Notes: a model not told the origin generated them from the sequence alone. Positions 9,612 through 18,875 are shown, numbered from the stretch's first letter. The stretch: DNA of 64,000 nt from SZUA-100 sp965248135 (GCA_965248135.1 CBDFIN010000011.1:496001-560000); one strand, 5' to 3'. A program made the numbers and translations.

Positions 9612-9653
9612 GCCACTCTCCCAGGGTCCGGAAAGATTAGCTGCCCTACCAGT

Positions 9654-9679
9654 CAATTGTCAACAAGTATTGACAATTG
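9654..9679. promoter_or_regulatory. Perfect palindromic operator between ABC operon and mtnK
   Basis: CAATTGTCAA (9654-9663) and TTGACAATTG (9670-9679) are a perfect 10-bp inverted repeat with a 6-bp spacer, centred between the divergent ABC operon (start 9611) and mtnK (start 9757). The same TTGACA/TGTCAA half-sites recur before the aldolase gene at 13165-13197. The likely binder is the SorC-type regulator at 12176-13147; that assignment is inference. Confidence 0.8.
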
Positions 9680-9756
9680 CCGGTTTTAATTTGATTATTG
9701 ACTTTATAACAAGCTTGGGTTTCTCCAAAATGCGAACATAATAGGGGAGGCTGGAG

Positions 9757-11022
9757 ATGAGTGACGCGAGAATGAACTATCAACCCTTGACCGTTGAAAC
9801 CCTGAGCCAGCGCCTGGTTGCGGTAGAAGCTGTTTCCAGTCGGCTTGGCAGTAAAACTTCAACCTGGCAGGTCGATGAGGTTGGTGACGGCAATCTCAAT
9901 CTGGTCTTTATTGTCAAAAGCGATCTTGGTGCCTTGGTTGTCAAGCAGGCTTTGCCCTATGTCCGGCTTGTCGGTGACAGTTGGCCCTTGCCCTTGACCC
10001 GGGCGTTCTTCGAATATCACGCACTGACACGTCAGGCCGAACGCGATGCCGGCAGCGTTCCTGAAATTTATCATTTTGACGAGGAGCAGGCGATGATCGT
10101 CATGGAGTTTCTTACTCCGCATATAATTTTGCGCCGCAGCCTGATGGCGGGGAGAAAACATCACGGGCTGGCCAAGGTTATGGGGAATTTCTGTGCCCGC
10201 ACGCTGTTTCGCGGCTCGGACCTGTCGATGGACGCGGCCAGACGAAAGACCGATGTGGCGTTGTTTTGCGGCAATGTCGAACTGTGTGACATCACCGAGA
10301 ATCTGGTGTTTTCCGACCCCTATTTCGAAGCTGAAAGAAATCATCACACAACACCGCAACTTGATGAATCGGTTGCCCGGCTGCGTTCCGATACCGATCT
10401 TAAAGTCGAGACCCAACACCTGAAGGCAGCCTTTTGCAACAACGCAGAAACCATGCTTCACGGCGATTTGCATACCGGTTCCATCATGGTCAGCGATAGC
10501 GAGACCAAAATCATTGATCCGGAATTTGTCCTATATGGTCCGATGGGTTTTGATATCGGTATGCTCCTGGCCAATTTCTGGATCGCCTACTTTGCCCAGC
10601 CGGGTCATCTGGAAGACAAGGACGAGCGCGAGGATTATCAGCATTGGATTTTGGCGGTGGTCAACGAGATTTGGGATGTGTTCAGCGACGAATTCTCCAA
10701 TCTGTGGCGTACCGAGCGAACCGGCATCCTTTATCAAAAAACTCTTTTTGAAGATCAGGGTCACGACCAGGCCAGTGAAAAGGCATTGAGTGACCGCTTG
10801 GCCGCCATCTGGCATGACATGCTTGGTTTCGCCGGCATCGAGATACACCGCCGCACATTGAGCCTGGCGCACAATGCCGATTTTGAAACAATTGAAGATG
10901 AGGATTTACGCGCTGACTGTGAACGGCGCGGGCTTGAATTTGGTCGTCAGATAATTGTTTACCGCAAGCGCTTTACGACAGTGCGGGCGGTAAACGATCT
11001 GGCCGGTATAATTGCGCAATAA
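9757..11022 (+). CDS. mtnK: S-methyl-5-thioribose kinase (MtnK type)
   Basis: Kinase of the aminoglycoside-phosphotransferase fold that phosphorylates 5-methylthioribose at C1. The catalytic loop reads MLHGDLHTGSIMV (about residues 230-242) and is followed by the MtnK-specific stretch IDPEFVLYGPMGFDIGMLLA. The N-terminal lobe (VGDGNLNLVFIV) corresponds to the Gly-rich loop. Length 421 residues, typical of MtnK. GGGGAGG lies about 8 bases before the ATG at 9757. It is followed by mtnA, whose ribosome-binding site overlaps the mtnK end. In this context the true substrate may also be 5-deoxyribose, since related kinases act on both. Confidence 0.9.
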   Translation: MSDARMNYQPLTVETLSQRLVAVEAVSSRLGSKTSTWQVDEVGDGNLNLVFIVKSDLGALVVKQALPYVRLVGDSWPLPLTRAFFEYHALTRQAERDAGSVPEIYHFDEEQAMIVMEFLTPHIILRRSLMAGRKHHGLAKVMGNFCARTLFRGSDLSMDAARRKTDVALFCGNVELCDITENLVFSDPYFEAERNHHTTPQLDESVARLRSDTDLKVETQHLKAAFCNNAETMLHGDLHTGSIMVSDSETKIIDPEFVLYGPMGFDIGMLLANFWIAYFAQPGHLEDKDEREDYQHWILAVVNEIWDVFSDEFSNLWRTERTGILYQKTLFEDQGHDQASEKALSDRLAAIWHDMLGFAGIEIHRRTLSLAHNADFETIEDEDLRADCERRGLEFGRQIIVYRKRFTTVRAVNDLAGIIAQ

Positions 11023-11050
11023 TCTAGATACCAAACAGGGATGGATGAAT

Positions 11051-12151
11051 ATGAAAGTCGATGGAAAGCCCTTTCGTTCGATTTGGTTTGATGAGGCCGA
11101 CGGTGCGGTCAAGATTATCGACCAGCGCTGGTTACCACATGAATTCAAAATTGAAGAACTTGAGGACCGACAGGCTTTTGCCACCGCAATCGCCGATATG
11201 TGGGTGCGCGGTGCACCATTGATTGGCGCTACGGCAGCTTATGGGGTAGCGGTGCAGATGAAGCTCGATCCGTCGGATGCCTCGCTTGATGAAACCTGGG
11301 AGTTTTTGCATGCAACGCGACCGACGGCGATCAATCTTCGCTGGGCCTTAAATGAGATGAGGGATCTGCTCAAACCGCTGAGCGAAGATCAAAGGGCGGA
11401 AGCCGCCTATAAACGTGCTGCGGAAATTTGTGACGAAGATGTTGAGTGCAATCGCCAAATTGGGCTCAACGGGCTGGAGATCATCAAGCAAATTGCTGCC
11501 TCCAAGAAACCAGGTGAACCGGTAAATATCCTCACCCATTGCAACGCCGGCTGGCTGGCGACGGTAGACTGGGGAACCGCGACTTCGCCGATGTATCACG
11601 CGGTGGAAGCAGGCATTGCGATACATATATGGGTCGATGAGACCCGGCCGCGCAATCAGGGGGCGCTGCTGACCAGTTGGGAAATGGTCGGCCACAATGT
11701 GCCCCACCACCTGATCGTCGATAATGCCGGTGGTCACCTGATGCAGCATGGTGAAGTCGATATGGTGATTGTCGGTACCGATCGAACCACCGCCAGCGGT
11801 GATGTTTGCAACAAAATCGGCACCTATTTGAAGGCGTTGGCGGCTAAGGATAATGGGGTGCCATTCTATGTTGCCCTGCCTTCGCCGACGGTGGACTGGA
11901 CAGTTAATGACGGAGTGGAGGAAATCCCCATCGAGCAGCGCGATGGCGAAGAGGTGACCAAAGTGTGGGGCAAACTGGAAGACGGTACGGTAGCTCAGGT
12001 GCAGATATCGCCTGATGCTACCGAAGGCGGCAATCCGGCATTTGACGTCACCCCACGCCGATTGGTCACCGGTTTGATTACCGAGCGCGGGGTATGCGAA
12101 GCATCACCACAAGGCCTGGCCGCACTGTTTCCGGAAAAATCTAAAGGCTGA
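11051..12151 (+). CDS. mtnA: Methylthioribose-1-phosphate isomerase (MtnA type)
   Basis: Converts 5-methylthioribose-1-phosphate to methylthioribulose-1-phosphate; eIF2B-like fold. Seen: the N-terminal RGAPLIGATAAYGVA segment, ILTHCNAGWLATVDWGTA with the catalytic Cys, DETRPRNQGALLTSWEM, and VGTDRTTASGDVCNKIGTY with the catalytic Asp. ATGs at 11045 and 11051 are both possible behind AGGG; 11051 has the better spacing and gives 366 residues. Upstream extension to 11012 is not credible. It ends 24 bp before the convergent SorC-type gene. No other Met-salvage gene (mtnB, C, D) is present nearby, which points to the DHAP-shunt use of its product. Confidence 0.92.
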   Translation: MKVDGKPFRSIWFDEADGAVKIIDQRWLPHEFKIEELEDRQAFATAIADMWVRGAPLIGATAAYGVAVQMKLDPSDASLDETWEFLHATRPTAINLRWALNEMRDLLKPLSEDQRAEAAYKRAAEICDEDVECNRQIGLNGLEIIKQIAASKKPGEPVNILTHCNAGWLATVDWGTATSPMYHAVEAGIAIHIWVDETRPRNQGALLTSWEMVGHNVPHHLIVDNAGGHLMQHGEVDMVIVGTDRTTASGDVCNKIGTYLKALAAKDNGVPFYVALPSPTVDWTVNDGVEEIPIEQRDGEEVTKVWGKLEDGTVAQVQISPDATEGGNPAFDVTPRRLVTGLITERGVCEASPQGLAALFPEKSKG

Positions 12152-12175
12152 TTGGTTGCCGTCAACGAAAACAAC

Positions 12176-13147
12176 CTACCCGGCGATATCCAGCATCTGG
12201 CGGGCAGTCGAGGTGCTGGTCACCAGATGGGTTACATAGCCGCCGGCAATGGCAGCCAGCATGGGAACCGCCTTGTCTGCACCGTCTGAAACGAGCAGGC
12301 CTATATCCAGCCCAAGCAGCTTGTCGAGTGTAACCCCAATCATCTTATCATCGAGGTCGCCCGGTATCGGTTTTCCTTGATTATCGATAAAGCGTCCGCA
12401 CAAAACTCCTGTGGCGCCATGGGCAAGATACCATTCAAGGTCGCTTGAACTTGCAACACCAGAGCTGACAATATGGCTGTCAGGTTGGCATGATCCGGCG
12501 GCAAATATTGCCTTGTTACAATGGCTAAGAGCATCGAGCTGCGCGCTGATAATCGGTTCGTTGCGCAAACGCCCGGCCAGCTCCGGATCGCTGAGCACGG
12601 CCGGGGCATGAAGGTTAATGCAATTGGCGCCCAACCGCTGCGCCATATGGGCCGAACAGATTTCGGCAGTAAAGCCATAGGGCGTGGCCATCGAGCCGAC
12701 AAGTTGCGAAACCGTGACATCCGTCGTTTTAGTTTGTTCAAGCGCCTCGGCAACTTCATAAACAGTGCGCCCCCACGAAACTCCCAGCCTGTCGCCAGCC
12801 TCCAGCAAACTGGGGAGCCACCCGGCAGCACCGCGCGCAACCCGCAAAAACCGCTCTTCTTCGTCGCATACACCGTCAGGCAAAATGAATGCGGCCTGCA
12901 ATCCAAATCGCCGGCGGGTTTCTTCGGCTATTCGGTGGCTGGTAAATGCTTCCGGGGCAAGCGAGATACGGATGTAGCCACGCTCGCGCGCTTCCTGTAG
13001 ATAGTTGACAATCGTGGCGCGGGAAACCTTCAGTTCACTGGCGATGTCGGTCTGGTTAAGACCGTCGTGATAATACATCCATGCAGCCTCGATAACGACG
13101 CTTTCACCGCTTATCTGTTCAGCGGCTCTTCTTCGGGTGATGGCCAC
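12176..13147 (-). CDS. SorC/DeoR-type sugar-responsive transcriptional regulator
   Basis: A 323-residue regulator with an N-terminal helix-turn-helix (LNQTDIASELKVSRATIVNYLQEARERGYI, residues about 30-58) and a C-terminal sugar-binding domain of the SorC type, with the phosphosugar-binding look of RLGVSWGRTVYEVAEAL and LAHGATGVLCGRFIDNQGK. Such proteins usually bind a phosphorylated sugar as effector. It lies between mtnA and the aldolase gene, is divergent from the latter, and shares the palindrome at 13165-13197. It is the best candidate for control of both the ABC/mtnKA promoters and the aldolase promoter, and of itself. Confidence 0.88.
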   Translation of the reverse strand: MAITRRRAAEQISGESVVIEAAWMYYHDGLNQTDIASELKVSRATIVNYLQEARERGYIRISLAPEAFTSHRIAEETRRRFGLQAAFILPDGVCDEEERFLRVARGAAGWLPSLLEAGDRLGVSWGRTVYEVAEALEQTKTTDVTVSQLVGSMATPYGFTAEICSAHMAQRLGANCINLHAPAVLSDPELAGRLRNEPIISAQLDALSHCNKAIFAAGSCQPDSHIVSSGVASSSDLEWYLAHGATGVLCGRFIDNQGKPIPGDLDDKMIGVTLDKLLGLDIGLLVSDGADKAVPMLAAIAGGYVTHLVTSTSTARQMLDIAG

Positions 13148-13164
13148 AATCTTCCCTTTTTAGG

Positions 13165-13197
13165 TAATTGACACTACAAGCTGACAATTGTCAATTA
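13165..13197. promoter_or_regulatory. Operator between SorC regulator and aldolase-dehydrogenase gene
   Basis: TAATTGACA (13165-13173) and TGTCAATTA (13189-13197) form a perfect 9-bp inverted repeat with a 15-bp spacer; the right part also contains the perfect palindrome TGACAATTGTCA (13182-13193). The half-sites match the operator at 9654-9679. It lies 18 bp upstream of the regulator start and 45 bp upstream of the aldolase start, so it can serve both divergent promoters. Confidence 0.78.
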
Positions 13198-13241
13198 ATG
13201 TGCTTATTACAAAAGTGATCGCAGTGAAAGGAGTTCTGGCA

Positions 13242-15320
13242 ATGGTTCGCAATAACTGGGACGATGCTGAGGCGAAGAAATGCTTAAAAAATGCTGGTCA
13301 AGAACCGGCGGATCAAGACTTGGCTTTGCGTGTATATTCTTCACGTTTGATCGGACAGGATCGTCGGCTGACCATGCATGGCGGTGGTAATACTTCCTGC
13401 AAAACAAGGCGGCAAGACATTTTCGGCAATGAAATTGATGTGCTGCACGTAAAGGCCAGCGGTTGGGACCTTGGCACCATTGAAGCGGCCGGTCTGCCGG
13501 CGTTGCGCATTGACCCGCTCAAGCGGCTGCGTCAACTCGAAACATTGAGCGATGAGGATATGGTCAGTTTCCTGCGCCAAAACCTGCTTGATTCAACCGC
13601 TCCCAACACGTCTATCGAAACTTTGCTGCATGCGTTTTTACCGCACAAATTTGTCGACCACAGCCATGGCGAGGCAATGCTGGCGCTGGCCAACCTTCGC
13701 GACGCTCGCTTGATTGTCAAAGAGATATTCGGTGATACTTTGGCTGTTGTGCCGTTTATCATGCCCGGCTTCAAACTCGCCAGGGCGGCTGCACAAATCT
13801 ATGACGCCGACCCCGACATCGAGGGGTTGTTATTGCTGAACCACGGGCATTTTGCCTTTGGTGAAACGGCAAAACAGTCTTACGACCGGTTGGTCGAACA
13901 CACCGGCAAGGTGGAGAAATGGCTTGAAGAAAAAGGTGGTGCACTGGCCGAAAACTCAGGCTTCGCTGACCGGCAAATGGTGGCGAAAGCGGCACAGGTG
14001 TTGCCCGTTTTGCGCGGCATCATTGGCGATCATATCGCGATATTTACCGGCGACCGCGATCAGGCCATGCCGGTGATGGAATTGAGGGCAGGCAAAAATG
14101 TGCAGGAATTTCTCGCCCGGCCCGATCTGGCCGAACTTTCCGGATGCGGCATTGCCACACCGGACCACGTGATCCGCACAAAAAACTATCCGCTTTTGTT
14201 GACCCGCGAGACATTGGCTGGCGGCACCAGGGCCATTGCAAAGGCGGTTGATGAATTCATTTCACACTACACCGGATATTTCGAAGACAACGTTGCCCGT
14301 TTTGCCGACGATCCAGGCACCATCAAAACCATGCTCAGCCCGACCCCAAATCTTGCCTGGATTGAGGGCGTTGGTGTTGTCGGCATTTCCGCCGATGGCA
14401 AAGCTGCCTCCGCCGCTGCTGATCTGGCCGAACAAAACATTGTTGCCATGAGCTGGGCGCAGCAATGCGGTGGTTTTCATCCCTTGGGTGAAGAAGAATT
14501 GTTCGAGATGGAATACTGGCCGCTGGAACAGGCCAAGCTCAACCGCGCCAGTCCGTCCAAATTGCACGGCAGGGTGGTGATGATTACCGGTGGCGGCGGC
14601 GCCATAGGTTTGGCGACAGCAAAAGCCTTTGCCGCCCTTGGTGCCAATATTTTCCTTGTTGATCTGGAGCAATCTGCGCTTGATGCGGCGTTGGCAGAAT
14701 TGGGTAGTTTTCACGCCGGGCTGGCTCTGGATGTGACCGCAGATGGAGCCGCGCAAGAAGCGATGGATGCCTGTTCAGCGCAATTTGGCGGGTTGGATAT
14801 TCTGGTTTCAAATGCAGGCGCCGCATGGTCCGGCGCAATCGCAGACCTTGATGAGGCGTTGATGCGCAAGAGTTTTGAACTTAACTTTTTTGCCCACTAT
14901 AATTTCTCCAAAGCAGCGGCCAAGCTGTTTGAAATGCAGGGGCGGGGCGGCCAGATGCTCTTTAATGTCTCCAAACAAGCGGTCAATCCGGGTAAAAATT
15001 TCGGCGCCTACGGCATGCCCAAAGCGACAACATTTTTCCTGTTACGCCAGCTGGCGCTTGAACTCGGTCCGCAAAATGTGCGCGTCAACGGCATCAATGC
15101 CGACCGTATCCGTTCCGGCCTGCTCGATGATGCCTTTATCGCCGAGCGGGCCAAGGCCCGCGGCATCGACGAGGCGACCTATATGGCAGGCAATTTGATC
15201 AAGCGGGAAGTTGAAGCCCGCCACGTGGGTGAAGCCTTCGTGGCGCTGGCCTTGCTTGAACGTACCACAGCGCATGTTTTAACCGTTGATGGAGGCAATA
15301 TCGAAGCGGCGCTGCGATAG
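13242..15320 (+). CDS. Class II aldolase fused to short-chain dehydrogenase
   Basis: A 692-residue fusion related to bifunctional rhamnulose-1-phosphate aldolase/dehydrogenase proteins. Residues 1 to about 420 are a class II (Zn-dependent, AraD/FucA-like) aldolase with MHGGGNTSCK, DHSHGEAML and LLLNHGHFAFGE supplying the metal-binding His. From about residue 440 a short-chain dehydrogenase follows: NAD-binding ITGGGGAIG, VSNAGAA, and the catalytic YGMPK. Expected action: split a ketose-1-phosphate to DHAP and an aldehyde, then oxidise or reduce the aldehyde. Next to mtnK and mtnA the substrate is probably methylthioribulose- or 5-deoxyribulose-1-phosphate rather than rhamnulose-1-phosphate. 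AAAGGAG before the ATG at 13242 sets the start. Confidence 0.88.
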   Translation: MVRNNWDDAEAKKCLKNAGQEPADQDLALRVYSSRLIGQDRRLTMHGGGNTSCKTRRQDIFGNEIDVLHVKASGWDLGTIEAAGLPALRIDPLKRLRQLETLSDEDMVSFLRQNLLDSTAPNTSIETLLHAFLPHKFVDHSHGEAMLALANLRDARLIVKEIFGDTLAVVPFIMPGFKLARAAAQIYDADPDIEGLLLLNHGHFAFGETAKQSYDRLVEHTGKVEKWLEEKGGALAENSGFADRQMVAKAAQVLPVLRGIIGDHIAIFTGDRDQAMPVMELRAGKNVQEFLARPDLAELSGCGIATPDHVIRTKNYPLLLTRETLAGGTRAIAKAVDEFISHYTGYFEDNVARFADDPGTIKTMLSPTPNLAWIEGVGVVGISADGKAASAAADLAEQNIVAMSWAQQCGGFHPLGEEELFEMEYWPLEQAKLNRASPSKLHGRVVMITGGGGAIGLATAKAFAALGANIFLVDLEQSALDAALAELGSFHAGLALDVTADGAAQEAMDACSAQFGGLDILVSNAGAAWSGAIADLDEALMRKSFELNFFAHYNFSKAAAKLFEMQGRGGQMLFNVSKQAVNPGKNFGAYGMPKATTFFLLRQLALELGPQNVRVNGINADRIRSGLLDDAFIAERAKARGIDEATYMAGNLIKREVEARHVGEAFVALALLERTTAHVLTVDGGNIEAALR

Positions 15321-15384
15321 GGCCTTGGCTGGTTCAAAGTCGAGCAATGCGATTGTTGTCAACGCCGGTTTAAAAGCGCACCAT

Positions 15385-15511
15385 TTTGAAGGTGTCCTGC
15401 TATAGCATAATCACTTTAAAATGATCCCGCTATCGGGAGCTGGCAGCGACCAGCGCTTACGCGCCGCCCCTGCACAGGCCCGGGCGTAGCCCGCCGTGAG
15501 CGAAGAAACAA
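15385..15511 (+). repeat. Dispersed intergenic repeat, copy A
   Basis: This 307-bp gap after the aldolase gene (15321-15627) holds no credible gene. From TATAGCATAATCACTTTAAA (15401) to GAGCGAAGA (15507) it matches 40646-40754 over about 105 bp, including GCCGCCCC, AGGCCCGGGC and CCGCCGTGA blocks. The motif TTTTGAAGGTGTCC just before it (15384) occurs after the other copy (40771). A third, 25-bp copy is at 18851. The family resembles small non-coding repeats of rhizobial genomes; identity by name is not claimed. Confidence 0.75.
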
Positions 15512-15627
15512 ATGGTGAAAACATGTTTAAGTCGTTTAGCTATATATCGCCTTTAGGGCTTCAAGGGTCGCCAGCATTAACCGGGGCAAATCCGGAAAGC
15601 TGTTTTCTTCAATGATAAAGCTGCGCG

Positions 15628-18600
15628 TCATATGTTTGCCTCCAGCAATTCAATTTCGTTTGTCGTTAATTCAAATAGTTCGTAGACGATGGTGTTAATG
15701 CGGTCTTCGCTGGCTTTGATCTCGGCAGTAAGGCGGGCGATTTCGGCGTGGTCGCGAGCAATCCAGTCTTCCCAGTCATTGCGTTCTTTAAGCGGGATTT
15801 CAGTCTTGAGGCATTTTTTCACTTCCGCACGGAAGGCGGTGAAATCGGGCAACTCCCACCATTTCTTGAGCCTGGTGGAAAGTTTTGGCGTGGTTCCAGA
15901 AGGTGCAAGATCAGGAATGCGCCGGGTTAACCCCTGCTGGAGCTTGTAGCGTTGCTCGGCCGCTTTCTGGCAGGTTTTGGCGAGCGTAGCGAGTTGAGTT
16001 TTCTGGCTTTCGGTGGCAGAGGGGATGGGGAGCGGCTTTAAATACTGGCTCTTCATTCGAAAATAGCCGCCACGAGCAATTGTAGTCTCGCTTGTAATCG
16101 CAAACCACAAGGTATTGGAGCCAAGAAGCGCTGCCTCAAAGTAAGACGCACCCTTCAAGCAGAAACACGTCATATCTATGTAGCTTCCGCTATCCACCGA
16201 GAAACTCGGACGATTAGTAATGTCTCGATACACTAGTTTGGTGTCTTCGAATGTGGAAGCAAAAGCGTTTTGCGCTTGTTGCAGTTCGAACCATTTCTGT
16301 TTCGTTGCTCGGTTTTCCAAGCGCTCTTCAAATGTAGCAAGCCACTCCTCAATAGCAGGGTAATCAGTGATTTTAACTGCAGATTTCGGGATGTAGATTA
16401 TATATCTGTTCGTGCTAGCGATGTGCCATTGATCCAACTCATTTCCGAAGACGATTGGTTTAAGGAGATCTTTCGATTTTGGATCTGTCGCAATTAATCG
16501 GTTTCTCTTGGTAAGATCGATAATAAATGCCTCATTCAAACCAGTTTTGATGCCAGCATAGGGATCGCCATAGACATCCTTCAGTGTCTTCCGCCCGAGC
16601 CTAATCTTGTTACGCAGGGCTCTCAAAGCCGGGCTTTCCAGTTCCCAGGAACCGGAGGTGAGCGCGGCTTGTAGATATGTCTCGGCTTTCTTTTCGAAGC
16701 TTGCACGGAAGTTGGTTTCAGGCAAAGTCTCGATCTTCCAGAAACGTATCGCGTGGTCCTTGTCTGGTGCTTGCCGCCGCATGGTAAGGATTGCCGGATA
16801 GGTGGTCACACCTTCAAATACTTGCAGATCGCCGAAATCGACCACCGTCTCGATTGTTGCTTTGGCACGCAGGAAATTGCGTAATGGCTTGCCCGAACCA
16901 GTCTTAAAAAAGGTCGAGGACGAGATGTAGCCGAGCCTTCCGCTTGGCTTTAACAGTTTCAATCCGCGTTCAAAGAAATAAGCATATAGATCAGCTCTAT
17001 CGGAAACCACTTCAAACCGTTTCTCCAAATAGGGTTTCATTGTTTTCAAAAGTTCCATGCGCACATAGGGCGGGTTGCCCAGCACGATGTCGAAGCCGCC
17101 ATCGGCGAAGATTTGCGGAAAGGCCGTGTTCCAGGTGAAGCCGTGAGAAAGATAGGCGAAATTTGAATCTTCAATCAGGCTGTCGCCGACCTTCAGGTTC
17201 GTGTCCAAACTGTCAAGCGGCTTGCCGCGCCGCGCCGTCTTCACCCACAACGACAGTTTGGCGATCTCGATGCTCTCGGCATTGACATCGACACCGAAGA
17301 GATTGTTGGTGAGGATTTCGCTGTCGGGGTCAAATAAGTCACCCAAATGGCCACCTTTAAGATCGGCGATCTTGTCGTTCACCCGCGTAAGTTCCGCCTT
17401 CATGTGATCGAAAGCCATGACGAGGAAGACACCGGAGCCACAGGCCGGATCGACGATGCGCAGGGTCTTTAGCCGGTCGCGATAGGCTTGCCAGGCTTCC
17501 AGCTCTGCCGATTTTCGTTGCCACCTGATCGCCTCATAGTCGACCGCACTGGCACCCTTTTTGGCGAAGTCGCAAACGATGCCGTCAAAGATTTCTCTCA
17601 AATGGACGCCGAGCGTCTGGTCGACGATAAAACGGGCGATATAGTCGGGTGTGTAAACCACACCATCGCGCTTGCGCCGACCGGTTGTGCCGGTTTTCTT
17701 TGCCGGCTCCACCTCTTCGCCGCGCGCTGCCGCCTGCAGACGTTCAACATCGGCAATGGATTGCTCGAAAATGTGGCCAAGCACGGTCACCGATATCTCG
17801 GACGCAAAATCATAGGCGCCAATGTCCTTGAACTTCTCGCAGACTTCGTCGGGAATTTCGAGCCTGTCGACTACCGGGTCGGGCGCGAACAGGCCGCCAT
17901 TATAGGGAGGTACATTTAACGCCCTGTTACCCAAGTTGATGGCCAGGAAAAGGCCCCGGAAGTTTTCCCAGATGCTGCGCGGATTGAATGGATCGGAATG
18001 CTCGAAGGCCTTTTCCAGAATGCGGTCCGGCAACAGGCCGGTATCCTCGGCAAATGCGGTAAACAACACTCTATCCAGCACGGTCTGCGCACCGGCGATG
18101 GTCTCCAGCGGATCGAGATCAGGCAATTGCCGGCGGATGGCAAATATCAAAATACCACGCAAGGTTTTGTAGTCGGCATAAAGCGCATCGGTGATATCCT
18201 TGTCTTCTCGCCTGCTTTCCTTCAACAAATCCGCGGTTTTGCCAGACAGCAGGTTTTGCGCGCCCAGCAACAATATGAAGCGAGCATATTCCTTAGGGTC
18301 GGTGAGCTTCGCCAGATCGAAGCGCTCATACACGGCGGTGCCTTCGCCGAACCCGTAAAGCCGCAGTTCGACCATATTGGATACCAACACCCATTTCACC
18401 CCAGGCACCGCGGTCGCATATTCCCACGCCTGCTGAACAGGGCTTTTTGCCCGACCCGACATGATGGCATCGAGGTCTTTGGTCTTCGCACCCTTCAATT
18501 CCAACGGCGCGATAATCTCAGAATTTTCTGCCGAAAAATGACCCAACGCCAAATCGACGGAACCCCGCAAGACTGCTTTTTCCGATGCAACGGTATAAGC

Positions 18601-18807
18601 CTCGTCGGCTGCAAAGCCTTTGTAACCCAATAAGCCTTGCACGATCAGTGAATTGAATTCACTGTGAAGGGCGATCTCTGTTTGCTTCAAGATCCGCCCG
18701 CTGCTGATCAGCTCGGCCCAATTTTCCACAATCTCGATATGCGCCCGGGGAATGGCGGTAGTTGTGCCCCGGTGTCGCGCTAGCGTTTTTGCATTGAAAA
18801 GGCTCAA
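15628..18807 (-). CDS. Single-chain type IIG restriction-modification enzyme (Eco57I-like)
   Basis: About 1,060 residues. N-terminal nuclease-like region: VDLALG followed by APLELKGAK gives the D...ExK pattern. The middle carries an adenine methyltransferase with motif I DPACGSGVFLVMAF and motif IV VLGNPPYV, plus GVDVNAESIEIAKLSLW; an Eco57I-type helical region (VVYTPDYIARFIVDQTLG) precedes it. The C-terminal third (TypeIIG TaqI-like target recognition, coiled coil near the end) reads DNA sequence. One protein would both methylate and cut. A TTG at 18807 behind AAGGAG fits better than the ATG at 18858, which lies inside a repeat and has no ribosome-binding site. The restriction site cannot be predicted from reading. 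Confidence 0.85.
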   Translation of the reverse strand: MSLFNAKTLARHRGTTTAIPRAHIEIVENWAELISSGRILKQTEIALHSEFNSLIVQGLLGYKGFAADEAYTVASEKAVLRGSVDLALGHFSAENSEIIAPLELKGAKTKDLDAIMSGRAKSPVQQAWEYATAVPGVKWVLVSNMVELRLYGFGEGTAVYERFDLAKLTDPKEYARFILLLGAQNLLSGKTADLLKESRREDKDITDALYADYKTLRGILIFAIRRQLPDLDPLETIAGAQTVLDRVLFTAFAEDTGLLPDRILEKAFEHSDPFNPRSIWENFRGLFLAINLGNRALNVPPYNGGLFAPDPVVDRLEIPDEVCEKFKDIGAYDFASEISVTVLGHIFEQSIADVERLQAAARGEEVEPAKKTGTTGRRKRDGVVYTPDYIARFIVDQTLGVHLREIFDGIVCDFAKKGASAVDYEAIRWQRKSAELEAWQAYRDRLKTLRIVDPACGSGVFLVMAFDHMKAELTRVNDKIADLKGGHLGDLFDPDSEILTNNLFGVDVNAESIEIAKLSLWVKTARRGKPLDSLDTNLKVGDSLIEDSNFAYLSHGFTWNTAFPQIFADGGFDIVLGNPPYVRMELLKTMKPYLEKRFEVVSDRADLYAYFFERGLKLLKPSGRLGYISSSTFFKTGSGKPLRNFLRAKATIETVVDFGDLQVFEGVTTYPAILTMRRQAPDKDHAIRFWKIETLPETNFRASFEKKAETYLQAALTSGSWELESPALRALRNKIRLGRKTLKDVYGDPYAGIKTGLNEAFIIDLTKRNRLIATDPKSKDLLKPIVFGNELDQWHIASTNRYIIYIPKSAVKITDYPAIEEWLATFEERLENRATKQKWFELQQAQNAFASTFEDTKLVYRDITNRPSFSVDSGSYIDMTCFCLKGASYFEAALLGSNTLWFAITSETTIARGGYFRMKSQYLKPLPIPSATESQKTQLATLAKTCQKAAEQRYKLQQGLTRRIPDLAPSGTTPKLSTRLKKWWELPDFTAFRAEVKKCLKTEIPLKERNDWEDWIARDHAEIARLTAEIKASEDRINTIVYELFELTTNEIELLEANI

Positions 18808-18850
18808 TTGGAAACGCTCCTTGAATTCAGCATATTGGCACCATCGCATG

Positions 18851-18875
18851 TATAGCATGATTACTTTAAAGTGAT
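18851..18875 (+). repeat. Dispersed intergenic repeat, short copy C
   Basis: TATAGCATGATTACTTTAAA followed by GTGAT, the same 25-bp head as in the repeats at 15401 and 40646. Together with copy A it flanks the restriction-modification gene as a direct repeat. Confidence 0.7.
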
